Below are positions 1-12,759 of a stretch of 64,000 nucleotides of DNA, piece by piece. The stretch comes from Engraulis encrasicolus. Lineage: Eukaryota > Chordata > Actinopteri > Clupeiformes > Engraulidae. The stretch lies in assembly GCF_034702125.1 (NCBI RefSeq), contig NC_085875.1, forward strand, positions 48,360,754 through 48,424,753, written 5' to 3'. The notes under the pieces are model-generated. The model was not told the DNA's origin. It was given only the letters and a program-made list of their open reading frames with translations, and ran no database searches. The position numbers were made by a program, and so were the translations under genes. Numbering within the stretch: position 1 is the stretch's first letter; each line of letters begins with the position of its first letter.

Positions 1-102
1 TATGTTTTCAAGTTCATATAGATTCCTGTTGGAAAATAAGCATAAAAAAGACAATATGGTCAAAAAACATGTTTGCCTAATAATTCTGCACACAGTGTAC
101 AT

Positions 103-800
103 AAAAAATGAATGCAGATCATTTTTGACCCATGTGTGTCAATATCATATAATTGTATAAAAAGATCTATTTCAAAGAATAACTATAAAGTATTTGAATT
201 AAGTATTAATGTTGGGAGTGAATACTCCATAAATGACAAAAAGTTGAATTTTTAGTAAATTAATCAAAATCCTTTCTCAATATGGCTAAGAGACATTAAG
301 CTTGTGATGAAATTACATAGGAAATGAATGCGGGTCTATTTAGACCCATGTGTCTAAATATCATATAGTTATATAAAATGACTTCTATATCAAAGAACAA
401 CCATCAAGTATTTAAAATAAGTATTGATGTTGGGAGTTAATACTCCATAAATGATAAAAAGTTGGACTTTTAGTAAAAGAATCATAATACTTTTTCAATA
501 TGGCTAAGAGACATTAAGCTTGTGATGAAATTACATAGGAAATGAATGCGGGTCTATTTAGACCCATGTGTCTAAATATCATATAGTTATATAAAATGAC
601 TTCTATATCAAAGAATAACCATCAAGTATTTAAAATAAGCATTGATGTTGGGAGTTAATACTCTATAAATGATAAAAAGTTGGACTTTTAGTAAAAGAAT
701 CAAAATCCTTTTTCAATATGGCTAAGAGACATTAAGCTTGTGATGAAATTACATTGGAAATGAATGCGGGTCTATTTAGACCCATGTTATGCGTTAAAGG
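103..800. repeat. Tandem repeat, 218-bp unit, about 3.2 copies
   Basis: The block containing GGTCTATTTAGACCCATG and CATATAGTTATATAAAATG recurs with starts near 105, 321, 539 and 757, so the period is 216-218 bp. The second and third units are nearly identical and the first is more diverged. A shorter piece of the unit returns at about 957-990. No coding potential is seen. It lies upstream of the first recognisable exon and is probably intronic. Confidence 0.85.
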
Positions 801-1351
801 GGTAGTAACAAAAAAAGTGTTTTCACGCAAAAAGTTATGATGCATAAAAATAAATTAAGTCATCTTAGGGACAAAAACAAGTCAATTGAGGAATTCATGG
901 AGTGCCGAGTAAGAAAATTGTATCCTTACAAAGATATAGAAGTTTTAAACTCAGCCGGGTCTATTTAGACCCATGTTATGCGTTAAAGGGTTAAAAGGGT
1001 TGTAGCGAAAGCGACGAGAGCATAGGAGGAGAGCTGCCTGTCAGAATAGTGTGAGCGCAGCTTAGCTGACAGAAGGCTGGTCGTCTGAAATGTTTTCAAT
1101 CCTGGCGCGCGCAAGAGCATGGAGTTGACGCCAGATGCACTGGAAAGCCCACGGTGGGAGGCTAAGTTGTGACGCTAGTGTCCATGGGTAATGTAGGAAA
1201 TCTCGCCCTATAACGTTCATCAGAGCAGCGGTTTACCGTTCATAAATTACTGTACTCGGGCGCTACTAGCCAAATTGGCGGGTAGGTATTTTTTTCTACT
1301 AGCCAAAATGAATTTTCACCCGTGTTTGGCGTGTGTTAATTTAGAGCCCTG

Positions 1352-2398
1352 ATTGTGACCCAAAATTATACTCGAGCCTCCACTGAGGTGCATTTGGACT
1401 TTTCTTTTGTCATAGCACCTGACAGTGGTGACATCTGATGGAGTTCACAAAAAATACACGTTTTACACAGGTTTTAAGAATATACTTACAATCTGCATCT
1501 ACATACAATTGTGTTGAATTGTTAAAGTAATTCTTCACTTTAATACAGTTAGCATATCTTTATACATCTTTTTTTTTTACAAAAAATTCTGACATGGCTG
1601 ACAAAACCAAGTAAGAGCCAATTTTATGAAAAGTGTAAAACATGGGGTGCTTGGCCAAGACATTCGATGCACAACAAGAACCTTTGTCTATGATAATACA
1701 CCTCCATATTTTGGATTTGACCAACTTAGAACCTGTTTTGCCACTTTCTCATTAATCAGTGACCTACTTTCTAGAGAATCTAACTGATGAAGAAAAAACA
1801 CACGCACAAACATACTGTACACATACATAAATTAAATGTTTATGCAAGATGCCATTGGCGTGAGAGTGCTATTTATTTTGTCAAATGTAGGCAATAATGA
1901 GGCCACTGGCACCACCCTTAGATTTCTGTCACCACTATAAATTCTTAAGTCACCACCGTAAGGAGTTTTGGATATTTTAAATGAATGTGCTTACAATTTT
2001 TTTCTTAGGAGTTGTTGAACTATTAAAGCCTTGTGAAATAACAAAAACATGTTTGTGCTATTTAGGCGTAAAGTAAGCACTGTATGATGGTACATATTTT
2101 AAAATTAGTACTCATAAAACTCTATTAAAATAGAACAAAATAGATTTTTAATGGTATATGTGTGAACCAAAAAATACACATAATGACACATAATGACAAA
2201 AAACAAGGTATGATCGGAGAAAAGCCTGATATCTGAAAAAAAATACAAAATGGGGATATTGGCCTTGTGCCTTTCTGAAAAGGCAAGACCTTAGTCTGTG
2301 AGGATAAACAGTAAGCTACCATATTGGTTCGCAATTCACTTAGGTTTTTTCTTTCAATACTACAACCTGTTTAGCCACTTTCTCAAGTATCAGTGAAA
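1352..2398. repeat. Dispersed repeat with CACCACCGTCAG-like motifs, copy 1
   Basis: This stretch aligns along its length with 50214-51343 in the same orientation; both begin ATTGTGACCCAAA and end near TTTAGCCACTT..CTCAAG. It holds decayed copies of a CACCACCGTCAG / CTGACGGTGGTG motif, for example near 1407 and 1900-1960. No open reading frame of note is seen. It could be a transposon or a piece of intron duplicated along with the protease genes. The sequence before it (1000-1350) shows nothing coding. Confidence 0.7.
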
Positions 2399-2572
2399 TG
2401 TCCTCTTGACTGTATTACAAACAGCATGTGTATTGCCTAATGTGACACCATTTAGTGTCTTTAGTGTATAGTACAAATGCATTTCTTACTGTTAGAAAAT
2501 ATTGTTTGTTCATTTTTGCTGGACTGTTTCTGTTGTGAAACAAGTCAAGTTACCATAATTCTGCTTCTTTAG

Positions 2573-2602
2573 GCACCCCCCCACCTACACCTTCTTCTGA
2601 AT
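2573..2602 (+). CDS. Pro/Thr linker exon of protease A
   Basis: This 30-nt exon lies between a CTTCTTTAG acceptor and a GTGAGT donor. Read in the phase required by the next exon it encodes (x)TPPPTPSSE, and its last base completes a Leu codon leading into CGRP of the protease domain. Pro/Thr-rich spacers of this kind join successive protease units in polyserase-type proteins, so an earlier domain probably lies upstream of the window. The support is splice signals, phase and composition only; it is too short for a homology call. Confidence 0.65.
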
Positions 2603-2677
2603 GTGAGTAACACTCCTCAAGGGTCAAATGTCTTTTGTACAACACCTTATGCTGTTTACCGTTTGGACATTCCTTAA

Positions 2678-2911
<234 letters not shown>

Positions 2912-3667
2912 TAGAGTATGTAGGATTGTGGCTAGAATAAACATTGCAACTCTGCTGCTCATTTTAACTATGACGTCCGCCCCAATTAATTAATAATTAA
3001 TATTAACAAGGCAATAAACTGATATTTATTGCTCGAACCAAAGTACAGTACATTTTGAAGCTTAAGTCAATGTCAATACTGGAAATTCAAAATGGAGCAC
3101 ACAGAGAAGATCCACATTTTAAGAGTGTAACTTTCGCTGTTATAATGAATACTGAAAAATGTATGCTTTTGTAAAATATTTTTGAAAAAGCATTTCTTTA
3201 TGGGCGGCATATGTTCTGGAAGTGACCTACTTAAAATAATTGTATACTCTACTTTAAAGGACTCATTTGTTCCACCCTCACAAAACAGTGCTTTATTTAA
3301 CAGACAATTGTGAAAATTGTCTACTGTTAAGACTGCCTGGCTCAAGGCAGCCGAAACATAAAAGGGAGATCACACTGCAGCATCCAATTCAACTCTTTTA
3401 AGGTGTTCGTGTTTTTGTTACATAGAAGGTGTTTGGGTCATTTTTACCCGTGCATATAGAAAAATAATTTTAAAAACCCCAAAGAATCATAGTTCATATT
3501 CACCCTAATTTTCCCTTCATTATGCTTGTGAATTTCTGTGCATATGTTTTTGAGAGTGAGAGATACAGAGAGAGAAAGATAAGGAGACAGGGAAGAAAGT
3601 GAGTAAACTCAATCCAAGCCCTTGAATTGAGCCACCAGTGCTCTTATTGAGCAAGGTTGAAACCAAG

Positions 3668-3808
<141 letters not shown>

Positions 3809-3979
3809 GAGGGTTTAATTATGTCATAACATTTCTTCTATGGTCAGCACTTGAATCATCAAAGTGCAATGCCACTACCGCCAGGGTTGGAGTGTGGAGC
3901 AGTCCTAGGACGTCATGAATTCTTGTCAGCTGTCCTTAATTATCCCCAGCAATTACTGCGGACTGACAGCTGCAGTTAA

Positions 3980-4319
3980 AGGGGTATGCCACTATTTTGG
4001 GGCTTAATACAGTTAAAATCGTTGGCTGGGGTTTATAAAGGTGGTAAAGTGTCTTATTTTTCATGTTAAACGTTGTCTTGCTTTAAGACAAGTTAAAAGA
4101 GGGAATATGTCGCTAAGCTAGTGAAAGTCAATGGATCCATGTAGCATTGTAGCATGCTACACAGATCCATTTACGTTCACTAGCTTAGCGACATATTCCC
4201 TCTTTTAACTTGTCTTAAAGCAAGACAACGCTTGACATGAAAAATAAGATATTTTACCACCTTTATGAACCCTGGCCAACGATTTTAACTGTATTAAGCC
4301 CTAAAAAGTGGCATACCCT
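3980..4319. mobile_element. Palindromic MITE with TTAA target duplication, copy 1
   Basis: A near-perfect inverted repeat. The left arm starts AGGGGTATGCCACTATTTT and the right arm ends with its complement. TTAA flanks both sides (3976-3979 and 4320-4323), the signature of piggyBac-type insertion. It is too short to encode a transposase, so it is non-autonomous. A second copy lies at 27506-27847. Confidence 0.85.
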
Positions 4320-4813
4320 TTAATTTGGCTACACACTGAACACTGACAACCGGATATCCTCTTTCAGAGAGTTTCCAGATTTTGGGGAGTCGCAAATTTC
4401 ATCCCTCATGGTGTTGCAGCCACTGACTATGCGCACCGTGTCCGTAAGCTACGCCCACGAACTACACCGTGACCAAGATTGATAGTTATGATCCAATAAT
4501 GAACCATTTTCTTCTTTTTTTCAGATTCACGTTCCTCACTGAAAATGAGCCAAAGGCAGTGAATCTCAGTGTCAAAGAATAATAACTGATACTATTTTTC
4601 TCAAGCTAAAAACTGAAAATGGGTCAAAATGACCAAGACACCTTACAAGGGTTAAGCTTGTGTTTATTTACATATGAGCAAAAGTCAGTATTAAAAAAGT
4701 GTAGCGCATGCATGTTAAGAGTATGCTTCATGTGTAAAATGAAACATCATGAAACCCGCAAGAGGATTATTACTATATTACTTATCTATTTTTTTGTTCT
4801 TTTCTCATTCAAG

Positions 4814-5082
4814 TTCTGATCCAAGCCAAATAACTGTGCACCTGGGCATTAAGGATCTGGATGTAACTGGTGCAAATGAGATCACCAGGACTGTGGTCCA
4901 GATTATACTTCATCCAAAATATGATAATATAACAAACAATCATGACATTGCACTGCTTCAGATGACAAGCCTTGTTACACTAAGTGACTACATCATACCT
5001 GTGTGTCTACCACGCCGCAACAGTGTCTTCCATAATGGTACTGATGGTTGGGTCACTGGTTGGGGAGACATTGGAGAAGGAG
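4814..5082 (+). CDS. Protease A, S1 domain exon with catalytic Asp
   Basis: Starts after TTCTCATTCAAG and ends before GTACTG. It encodes the middle of the protease fold: ITVHLGIKDLD, ILHPKYDNIT, NNHDIALLQM with catalytic Asp102, YIIPVCLP with the Cys that pairs with the pro-part, and WVTGWGDIGEGG. Its first base completes the Ser codon left by the preceding exon, and it ends in phase 1, as does the matching exon of protease B. NHT- or NGT-type N-glycosylation sequons are visible, which fits an extracellular protein. Confidence 0.93.
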
Positions 5083-5192
5083 GTACTGTATAGCATTTTA
5101 CTCACTAGCAGTGGATATAAAAGCCCAAAGTGTTCTATAAATCAAATTAACTCTTCTGTTTTCTGACTGTGTTTTCTTTATGCCTATTCTAG

Positions 5193-5338
5193 TGTCTCTT
5201 CCATATCCCAGAGCTCTACAGGAAGTTGATGTTCCTGTCATAGGAAACAGACAGTGTGACTGTCTGTATGGAACCGGCTCAATCACTTCAAATATGATCT
5301 GTGCTGGGTATACAGCTGGGGGCAAATATTCATGCCAG
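5193..5338 (+). CDS. Protease A, exon with substrate-pocket residue Tyr189
   Basis: Lies between GCCTATTCTAG and GTACTG. It encodes [21 protein letters not shown] and GGKYSCQ, then joins GDSGG in the next exon. Counting back from the catalytic Ser (195), the residue at the bottom of the S1 pocket is Tyr (codon 5327-5329), where trypsin-like family members have Asp189. Protease B has Asp at the same place. Arg/Lys preference is therefore not expected for A. A single-base change (GAT to TAT) would explain it. Cysteines typical of the family are retained. Confidence 0.92.
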
Positions 5339-6411
5339 GTACTGTCAAGTGATCAACGTATTCACACCAAATAAAACTAGATGGAAATCTATGAATGACG
5401 TCATTTTGTTGTCATTATGTGGTATTATGGCGTCATTACCTGATTTTAATGCCCAAAATCTCACCATAATGTATTTTCCATCAAATTTAGGTAATGCGCT
5501 TAAAGGAGAACTCCGGCTCTTTTGGGTTCATATCACATCTCGTGTAGCGCCAGGGAAATGGGCCAAAGCGACTACCGCGAGAAAGTTTCATGCGGGCTGC
5601 GCAAAGTTGCTCAATTGCGCTGCTTTCAATAAAGCGTGGCCCAGCGAGCAAGCTCATAACCTTTTATATGAAGCTCATAACCTGCATAAAAATGCTTTTG
5701 GACGTTTTGGCCCTGCTCTGTGTACCAATACAGCTCCATTCAGTGGCTAACCATTCCATTAGCTAGCACAGAAACGATACATTTGGAGTTATCAGAAATG
5801 GCGCACCCACCTCTCTCAGCTGCCGTCTTGCCACAGGCGTCCGCAAAATTGATATCCGAAGTGATACCTCATAGTAATCCATTTTATTTTTGTCCACCAA
5901 AGACGAGCCCCAGGAAATCAAATCACACATTTCCATGTCCTGTATTATTGTTTTCAAGCAGTCAGCTGACTCGCGAGACACCCAGTTTTGCTGTGACGTC
6001 ACAACATCACATGACTGCTGGAAGGAGCGCACATTCACTCATCCAGAGTTATTATTCAGCAGTGAGACAGAGGCGCCTCCGGGATATTACACTGATATTT
6101 TGAGATGGATACTTCCTCGGGGTCTGATATCTGTATACTTAACGCACCTGGCCAGGGACATTGAAGTTATCTGACTCTCTCCAGATAAATGGGTTCCACC
6201 TTGCTCCACGAACATCCATCTGGAGCTATACCACATAGGGCACTACTTGTCTGGGCAGGTCAAATACACATGCTGAGGGATTCAGTCACTTACATCTAGT
6301 ACCCTGCATGGAATAGCTGTCAGAAATACTACAAATAGGTGCCCTCAAAAGGTGTTGTTGATTTGTTGAGTAACTCTGACGTTATAACTGTTTTGGTAAA
6401 CTGTGTTCTAG
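5339..6411 (+). other. Intron of protease A with a repeat-like segment
   Basis: Spliced between the pocket exon and the GDSGG exon. The part from about 5500 to 6170 (GGAGAACTCCGGCTC at its left end) looks like a dispersed repeat inserted in the intron. Open frames here are short and without recognisable protein content. Confidence 0.5.
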
Positions 6412-7340
<929 letters not shown>

Positions 7341-7424
7341 CATCCTCAGCTGGTACATCATCGTCACTCTTCACAACTATTCCAACAGCAGTCAGTCCTA
7401 CTTCAGCTGACAGTACGTCAACAA
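7341..7424 (+). CDS. Ser/Thr-rich exon joining protease A to the mucin domain
   Basis: An 84-nt exon between CCATTATCCTCAG and GTAAGT. Its first two bases complete the phase-1 codon left by the GDSGG exon (giving Thr). It then reads SSAGTSSSLFTTIPTAV and SPTSADSTST, and leaves one base. That base completes the first codon of the giant mucin exon, and the junction reads STST-K-FPTSS, restoring the mucin repeat. Phase agreement at both ends and the Ser/Thr content support the exon; no domain is recognised. Confidence 0.65.
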
Positions 7425-7976
7425 GTAAGTTTTGTCCTGTCATTAAGCAAAACAAGAAGAACCTCAACATGTGATGACATACAGTATTATGATGATGGGT
7501 TGCTTTACTCTACATCTCTGCATGAATGGTCGGGTGGATCAGTCAGGCATTTAGTACTAGTTTTTGTCATACTCTAATGCCGGGCATTGAAATGAAATGA
7601 ACAGAGCCCATATTACAAAACTTAGAACTTAAGAAGACAAATCAATCACTGACAAAAATGATTGCAGAAGAATTTGCTGATTATTATAAAGACTTGTATT
7701 CTGAAGAGGTGAGTGAAAATATAGAGACAGTTCAAATATACTTGAGGAATTTGAAATAGTTCATGCAAAGTAGTTGCAAAGTCCTGCAAAGTAAATACTG
7801 TAATAACGAATCGGCAGAAGAAATTACAATAGGCTTCCGGTATGTGCAGGTAGAGGTAAGACGTATCCGGGAGCTCTCTGTGAACAGCGTTTAAAATTCA
7901 CCTTTAAAACGAAGCTTTGACTTTTTTTTCCCTTTTAAATTCTGTTACTTTTTATCTTTAAATTACCTATACAATT

Positions 7977-8865
7977 ATGACGCAGAAAACCCTTGGAAAA
8001 CAAGGAGAATCTGATTTATCAAGTGCTGTCGCCGAGGGCAAAGGCAAGGTGGCTAGCACATCCACAGAGTTAGCTAACGTGGCTCAACTTACCCCTGCCT
8101 TGCTGGAACCGTTGCTTATTACCACTCTTCGAAAAGAAATATCAGAATTACGAACTGAACTCCTCGCAGAACTCCACAACTCCCACACAGCCCTCAGGTC
8201 CATCCTCGACGACCACGAAGACCGGATCTAGTCAATGGAATCAACACTCACTGAAATGTCAACTAGCATCCAAAGGTCGGAAACACAGTGTGCTAGCTTG
8301 ATCAAAGAGAACCGCTCTCTGCAACTGAAAGTGCATGACCTCGAAAATCTGTCGTGTCGGATGAACCTGTGGGTAATTGGTATTCCAGAAGGTTCGGAAC
8401 AGGGGCGACCTACGCAATTCATGTCGTAATTATTCACTACTCTTTTTTGAGATGGCGTGTTGTCTGGACCACCAGTAATAGAGCGAGCCCATCGCGCTCT
8501 AACCAGCAAACCACCTCCAGGCAAGGCTCCGCGAGCCATTATCGTCCGCCTCCACTACTTCCAGATGAAGGAAGAAATTGCTCGTCTGGCAGAAACAAGG
8601 CACGCTTACGTTCAACGACAACCCCATTCTTATCTTCCAAGACCTGTCAGCTGATCTTTCCAGACGTCGTGGGGAATTCAGAGACGTGAAAGCTCAGCTG
8701 TACAACGCCGGCGTAACATTCCACCACAAATATCCCTGCCAGCGAGTGGTGTTTTTCCAAGAGAAAGAGCATTCATTCGAAGACCCCATCGCTGCCGCTA
8801 CCTTTTTTAAAGACAAGATTCAGACACTAAACGTGAGCGAAACAGAACCAGCTACCTACAGTTGA
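7977..8865 (+). pseudogene. L1-like LINE ORF1 fossil
   Basis: Starts with a Met frame (MTQKTLGK...) that becomes a coiled coil (LRKEISELRTELLAEL) and is cut by a TAG at 8229-8231. The remainder continues in shifted frames: LQLKVHDLENLSCRMNL, VIERAHRAL, RAIIVRLHYFQMKEEI, ILIFQDLSADLSRRR, FHHKYPCQRVVF. This order (coiled coil, RRM-like core, C-terminal domain with the RAH and FQDLS motifs) is typical of L1-clade ORF1 RNA-binding proteins. The stop and frameshifts mean it is dead. ORF2 is not present. Confidence 0.85.
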
Positions 8866-9059
8866 ATGCAGCTTATATTCTACTCATTTGTGGTCATATT
8901 TTTCTATGTACAAGGGAATTGTCTCTACATGCTTGGTATACCCAAAACTTGTGTAGCTCTCTGTGCCTCTGTGTATAGCGCCTCCATATAACATTTAAGG
9001 CTTCCCCCCCTCTTTTTAATTTTTCCTTTTCAGTTATATTTAAAATATTTCTGCTACAC

Positions 9060-9290
9060 AGTATGTTATTCCATGATCCATAATCCTTATCTGGGTCTTC
9101 ACACTACTGCTTTTACAATGCATGGCCCACAGCCATTTTCTGAGACTACACTGTTGTTATTATCATGCAGAGTCCACAATCATTTTCCGGGACTTTTCTA
9201 CAGCTATTAATATGCATGTTCCACAATCACTCTTTGGGTCTTAACATTACTTCTATGACCATGCATAGCCCCCAATTACTTTCTTGGACT
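9060..9290. repeat. Diverged tandem repeat, about 60-65 bp unit
   Basis: Phrases such as CATGC..GCCCACA..CATTTT and GGGTCTT/GGGACTT recur about every 60-65 bases (Catg-Cccacaatcattttctggg-act pattern). It follows the L1 ORF1 fossil and may be its inter-ORF region. Copies are poorly conserved. Confidence 0.4.
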
Positions 9291-9295
9291 GAGTG

Positions 9296-10037
9296 TCAGG
9301 CGGATATCATACAGGACTGGTCATGAACATGGCCAAGGCTACCATAGACGAGTACCACTATGGATGTTTTGTAGCCACTTTCTGTCAATGCATGAATTAC
9401 GGGTTGATACTTAACACATTTTTCAGCAAAGCACAGGTCCATATATGCATCAAAGCAGCATCCTATTTCCACAACTGTGATGGTTTTTAGAGTCTCATCC
9501 ACAGCAACAATGTCAGGGGTGTTAGAGCAGTCTTTAAGTATATTGTCCAGAGCATCATTGGTGGTCAAATGGGAAAACCAGTTTGGGATGATTTTTCTGT
9601 TTGTGTGTATATGTGTTGGTCTGTGTAGTTTGCGCAGCCCTGTTGCAGTAATGTCCACAATGCGATTGTGACGGGCGGTGTACAGTCCTTTAAAAGCAAT
9701 ACAGGCGTTCATGATGTGCGCTGTGGATTCTATAGTATCGTATGACAAATTTCAGAATGCCTGTATTGACAGCTGGATTGTGGAGCGCGGAGTGAGAGAC
9801 TGTGTGGTCAGCGCACTGTAGGCACGCGACTTTGACTTGAAGTCGCAAGTTCAGCCAATGAGCGCGTTCTCCTGAATGGAGGTGATGCATGATTTCGTAG
9901 CTGCACATACTGCTGCTGATAACCTTGCTGGTTTCGTCATGGTGGAGAGTCGCTTCTGCACGAACATCTGGGTCCATTAAAAGCTCCTCGCTGACGATGA
10001 CCTGAGCTCCACTCCTACTTACCCATCTGAGCTCCAC
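9296..10037 (-). pseudogene. Non-LTR retroelement C-terminal fossil with PD..E nuclease-like motif
   Basis: In two overlapping minus frames it reads HNPAVNTGILKFVIRY, then STAHIMNACIAFKGLYTARH (a Cys/His zinc-finger-like stretch). TPDIVAVDE..TVVEIGCCFDAY and KYQPVIHALTESGY follow, then VLVYGSLGHVH. The PD - E-G/P - K..KY pattern recurs in three other fossils of this window and resembles the restriction-like endonuclease end of non-LTR elements (R2/NeSL type); the clade assignment is inference. A frameshift near 9690-9748 breaks it. Confidence 0.55.
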
Positions 10038-10214
10038 GTTGTTACTTGTGCATAGGTCATTTAAATCTCACAATAGTCCATGGGGTTAAAGTCTCACAGC
10101 ACCTTCTTCTTCATGTGTGTCGACTATCAATTTTTACAGCATTCATTTTTGGGAAGCCAAGCATCCTTAGTCCCCTAGTGGTCAGCCTATGCACGTGGCC
10201 CAAACTTCCAAATA

Positions 10215-10575
10215 CTAGCACAATATATTAGCATTTGTAGCCCATCACAGTGATTTCCTGCACAAGTGGTTGATACTTCACTAGTTTGTCACAAAACCTA
10301 TCTTCTAGATATGAGCTAAAGCAACATCCTACTTCCACTATATCAAAAGTTCGATTGTCCTCATCAATGATAGTGATGTCTGGTTAAGTTGCATTCAATC
10401 CATTAAAAGCAGTGGGGTTCTGGTTTAGATCAAACATTTGGGGTTTTAAAACACAGTTTGTATGCATTGTTACTGGTGAGGTGCAAACATATTGTAGTTT
10501 TTCTAACATAACGTCTATAATCCGGTCATGCCTGGATATACACAGCTTCTTGTAGAATGTGCAGCCACAGTACAT
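10215..10575 (-). pseudogene. Second copy of the PD..E retroelement fossil
   Basis: Same order as the fossil at 9296-10037: YKKLCISRHDRIIDVMLEKL, then after a break PDITIIDEDNRTFDIVEVG and KLVKYQPLVQ. It lies on the same strand, about 0.2 kb further on. It is either a second truncated insertion or part of a duplicated one. Not functional. Confidence 0.5.
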
Positions 10576-11551
10576 GTGACATGGATTCTATGACCTGAGT
10601 TTGTCCATGGTGTATACAGAAGGGGGTGAATGAGTTGGGGTACCAGACTGAAAGGTTGACTCAGTTTGGTAGTACTTGTAGTCTACTCTTTGCTGTAAAA
10701 GCTGGAATGTCCTCATCAATAGATGTGTTTTAATAGGGTGACCATATCCATTTTATGACCTGTTTTAAGACGTCCGTGTGTCCCAATTTTTGTGTTTCCT
10801 TCGGTCCTCGCCTTGTGCTTCTGGCCTCGAGATGAGAAGCAACGTCATTGACACAAACTAGACTGACAGTTGGTCCTGTTTCCCATATCGGCGGCTGCCA
10901 TGTTACTCTAGATTTTACTCCAGACATCCCACAGCAAATTAACTGTATTGCTGTAGCCTAATGTCGGGGAAATCTGCATGCAATTCGTGTTAAATGCGGT
11001 TTATATCCCAGTCTACGTGAGACTGAGGCACATTAACTGACTGTATGAAAGTTATAGTCAAGTCGCCTAATTCCGCCCACCTATTAATCAGTGATGGACC
11101 TTGATGAACAGTGATTGAAGTCAGGAACGGGTATCGATATGATACAGAGTTTGTATGCTTACAATTAGAAACAGTAATGACATTTAAAACCAAGTCACAC
11201 GGCCATGAACAGCATTGTAATGAAGGGTGTCGTAACGGCAGCAAAGAGATGGAACGTTAATTTCACGACTACATTCTGGCTTCAAACTCGCCCTGGCCGC
11301 TTCCCCTTTTCACTTTAGGACCAACATTTTTCAACCGTTTCCACAGTAACGACCAAACTAATCACTCCTGCATCGGTAAAACCAGGACTACAAGTGTGAA
11401 CAAAATCAGCACAACAGCATGAAGGAATAATAAACAGTAACAGAACTACTATCTCTGATAGTCTACAACGTTAAGTTATGGTGATGTCTCATTTATTGGA
11501 GCGAGGAGGTAGGTAATGCGAACATCCTTGCCAAAACATAAAACTGTTGGG

Positions 11552-11830
11552 TAACACTTTATTTTAGGGATACATCTATTAGCACTAATACATACAATGT
11601 TAATGGCGGCATAAGTAACTTGTAAGGCATGTACTAAGAAAACACTAAGGCCTACTAGGTCCTTACTAATGTTACATTGGTAATAAATCCCTTATTGTGC
11701 ATGAACAAGACATTTGCGAATACATGCCTAACAAATTTTTGATTTTGCTTTGTACATGCCTTACAAGTTACTTATACAGAGACATTGTATGTATTAGTGC
11801 TAATAGATGTATCCCTAAAATAAAGTGTTA
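11552..11830. mobile_element. Palindromic MITE (TAACACTTTATTTTAGGG ends)
   Basis: An inverted repeat of about 280 bp. The left end TAACACTTTATTTTAGGG and the following TACATCTATTAGCACTAATA return as the reverse complement at the right end. The same arms form the ends of the much larger foldback element at 26231-28150, so both belong to one family. No transposase is encoded, and a clear target duplication was not found. Confidence 0.8.
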
Positions 11831-12759
11831 ACAACTGGTAAGATGGCAGCTCTGCACCCTGCCTTCAGCCTACGTACTTTAGAATGCCGACTTGATTGTC
11901 TGCTCCACGGAGGTGGGGAGTCAGCGAGTTAAAGCGATGGGTGCTGTCCGAGGATGGTAGGTTGGACAGTTGAGGGGCGGGGCTGTCCCGGAAAATACAG
12001 ACAATTTGGTCAGCCTAGTTTTAAATATCCTGTGGGCGATGGATTGGTCTGCTGAGGCAATACAAGCTAATATAATTTTCCCTGCATTTTGAGCCCAGTT
12101 CAGCGTGTTTTGTGCTGCTGGTGTTTGACAGCAGAGACACACGATCGCATGCTGGAAGGAATGCACGCTCTCCGTCCTCCACAAATGTTGCGCCGACGGT
12201 GATTATTGCACTCTTAATTATAATGTTCTTTTCTACAAAGTCCTGACTGAGACCCGTGTAAATTGACTCCACTCTGGTTACACAAGTCGTTGAAGTCCTG
12301 ACTGCTCTTACATCCAGCTTTCCATTGGTTTTCTTCCTAAAACCAAGGAAACTGGGTTCTGTTTCCTTGGCTTGGGTGACTTTGCGCTTTTTCATATCGA
12401 GAAACACCGACGCTCGAGCCATTTCTCGAACCGATTGGTAAAGGTAAACCTAAAATGTATATACCTATATAATATTACAAAAACTTACTTGTGTTAAATG
12501 TGGAGTAAAATATAAATGGGAAGAGGAATTACAAATTGACATTAAAATGGAAAACTGGGCGGACTCACTAAAAGGAAATACAAGTATTATACAGTATTGG
12601 TAAGTATGGGCACACATTTGCATAGAAACTACAGCAGAGATTTTTCATCGCACCGGATGAATGTAGCCGAATGCAAGCCATAGGGAAAAGCTGTTAGAGG
12701 AATTGTGCAGTACAAAGAGCAAACAACAGTCAAATATTTTTGTATTTTTACATCATCAG

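Larger units (their letters stand above)
7425..12759 (+). other. 5.3-kb intron filled with dead retroelements
   Basis: Separates the Ser/Thr-rich exon from the mucin exon. It contains the L1-like ORF1 fossil, diverged ~60-bp tandem repeats, two minus-strand endonuclease-domain fossils and a palindromic MITE (all listed). Stretches 10580-11551 and 11831-12759 show nothing convincing. One minus-strand open frame at 12021-12422 begins Lys/Arg-rich (KKRKVTQAKETEPSFLGF), but no family was recognised. Confidence 0.6.

Noticed and set aside
4619..4819. Plus frames just before the Asp exon of protease A
   Set aside because: They run through the acceptor into the exon in the wrong frame or begin in the intron. 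The splice site at 4813/4814 explains the coding part.
12021..12422. Minus frame starting Lys/Arg-rich (KKRKVTQAKETEPSFLGF)
   Set aside because: Might derive from a DNA transposon, but no motif could be pinned down and it sits in an intron of mobile-element debris.
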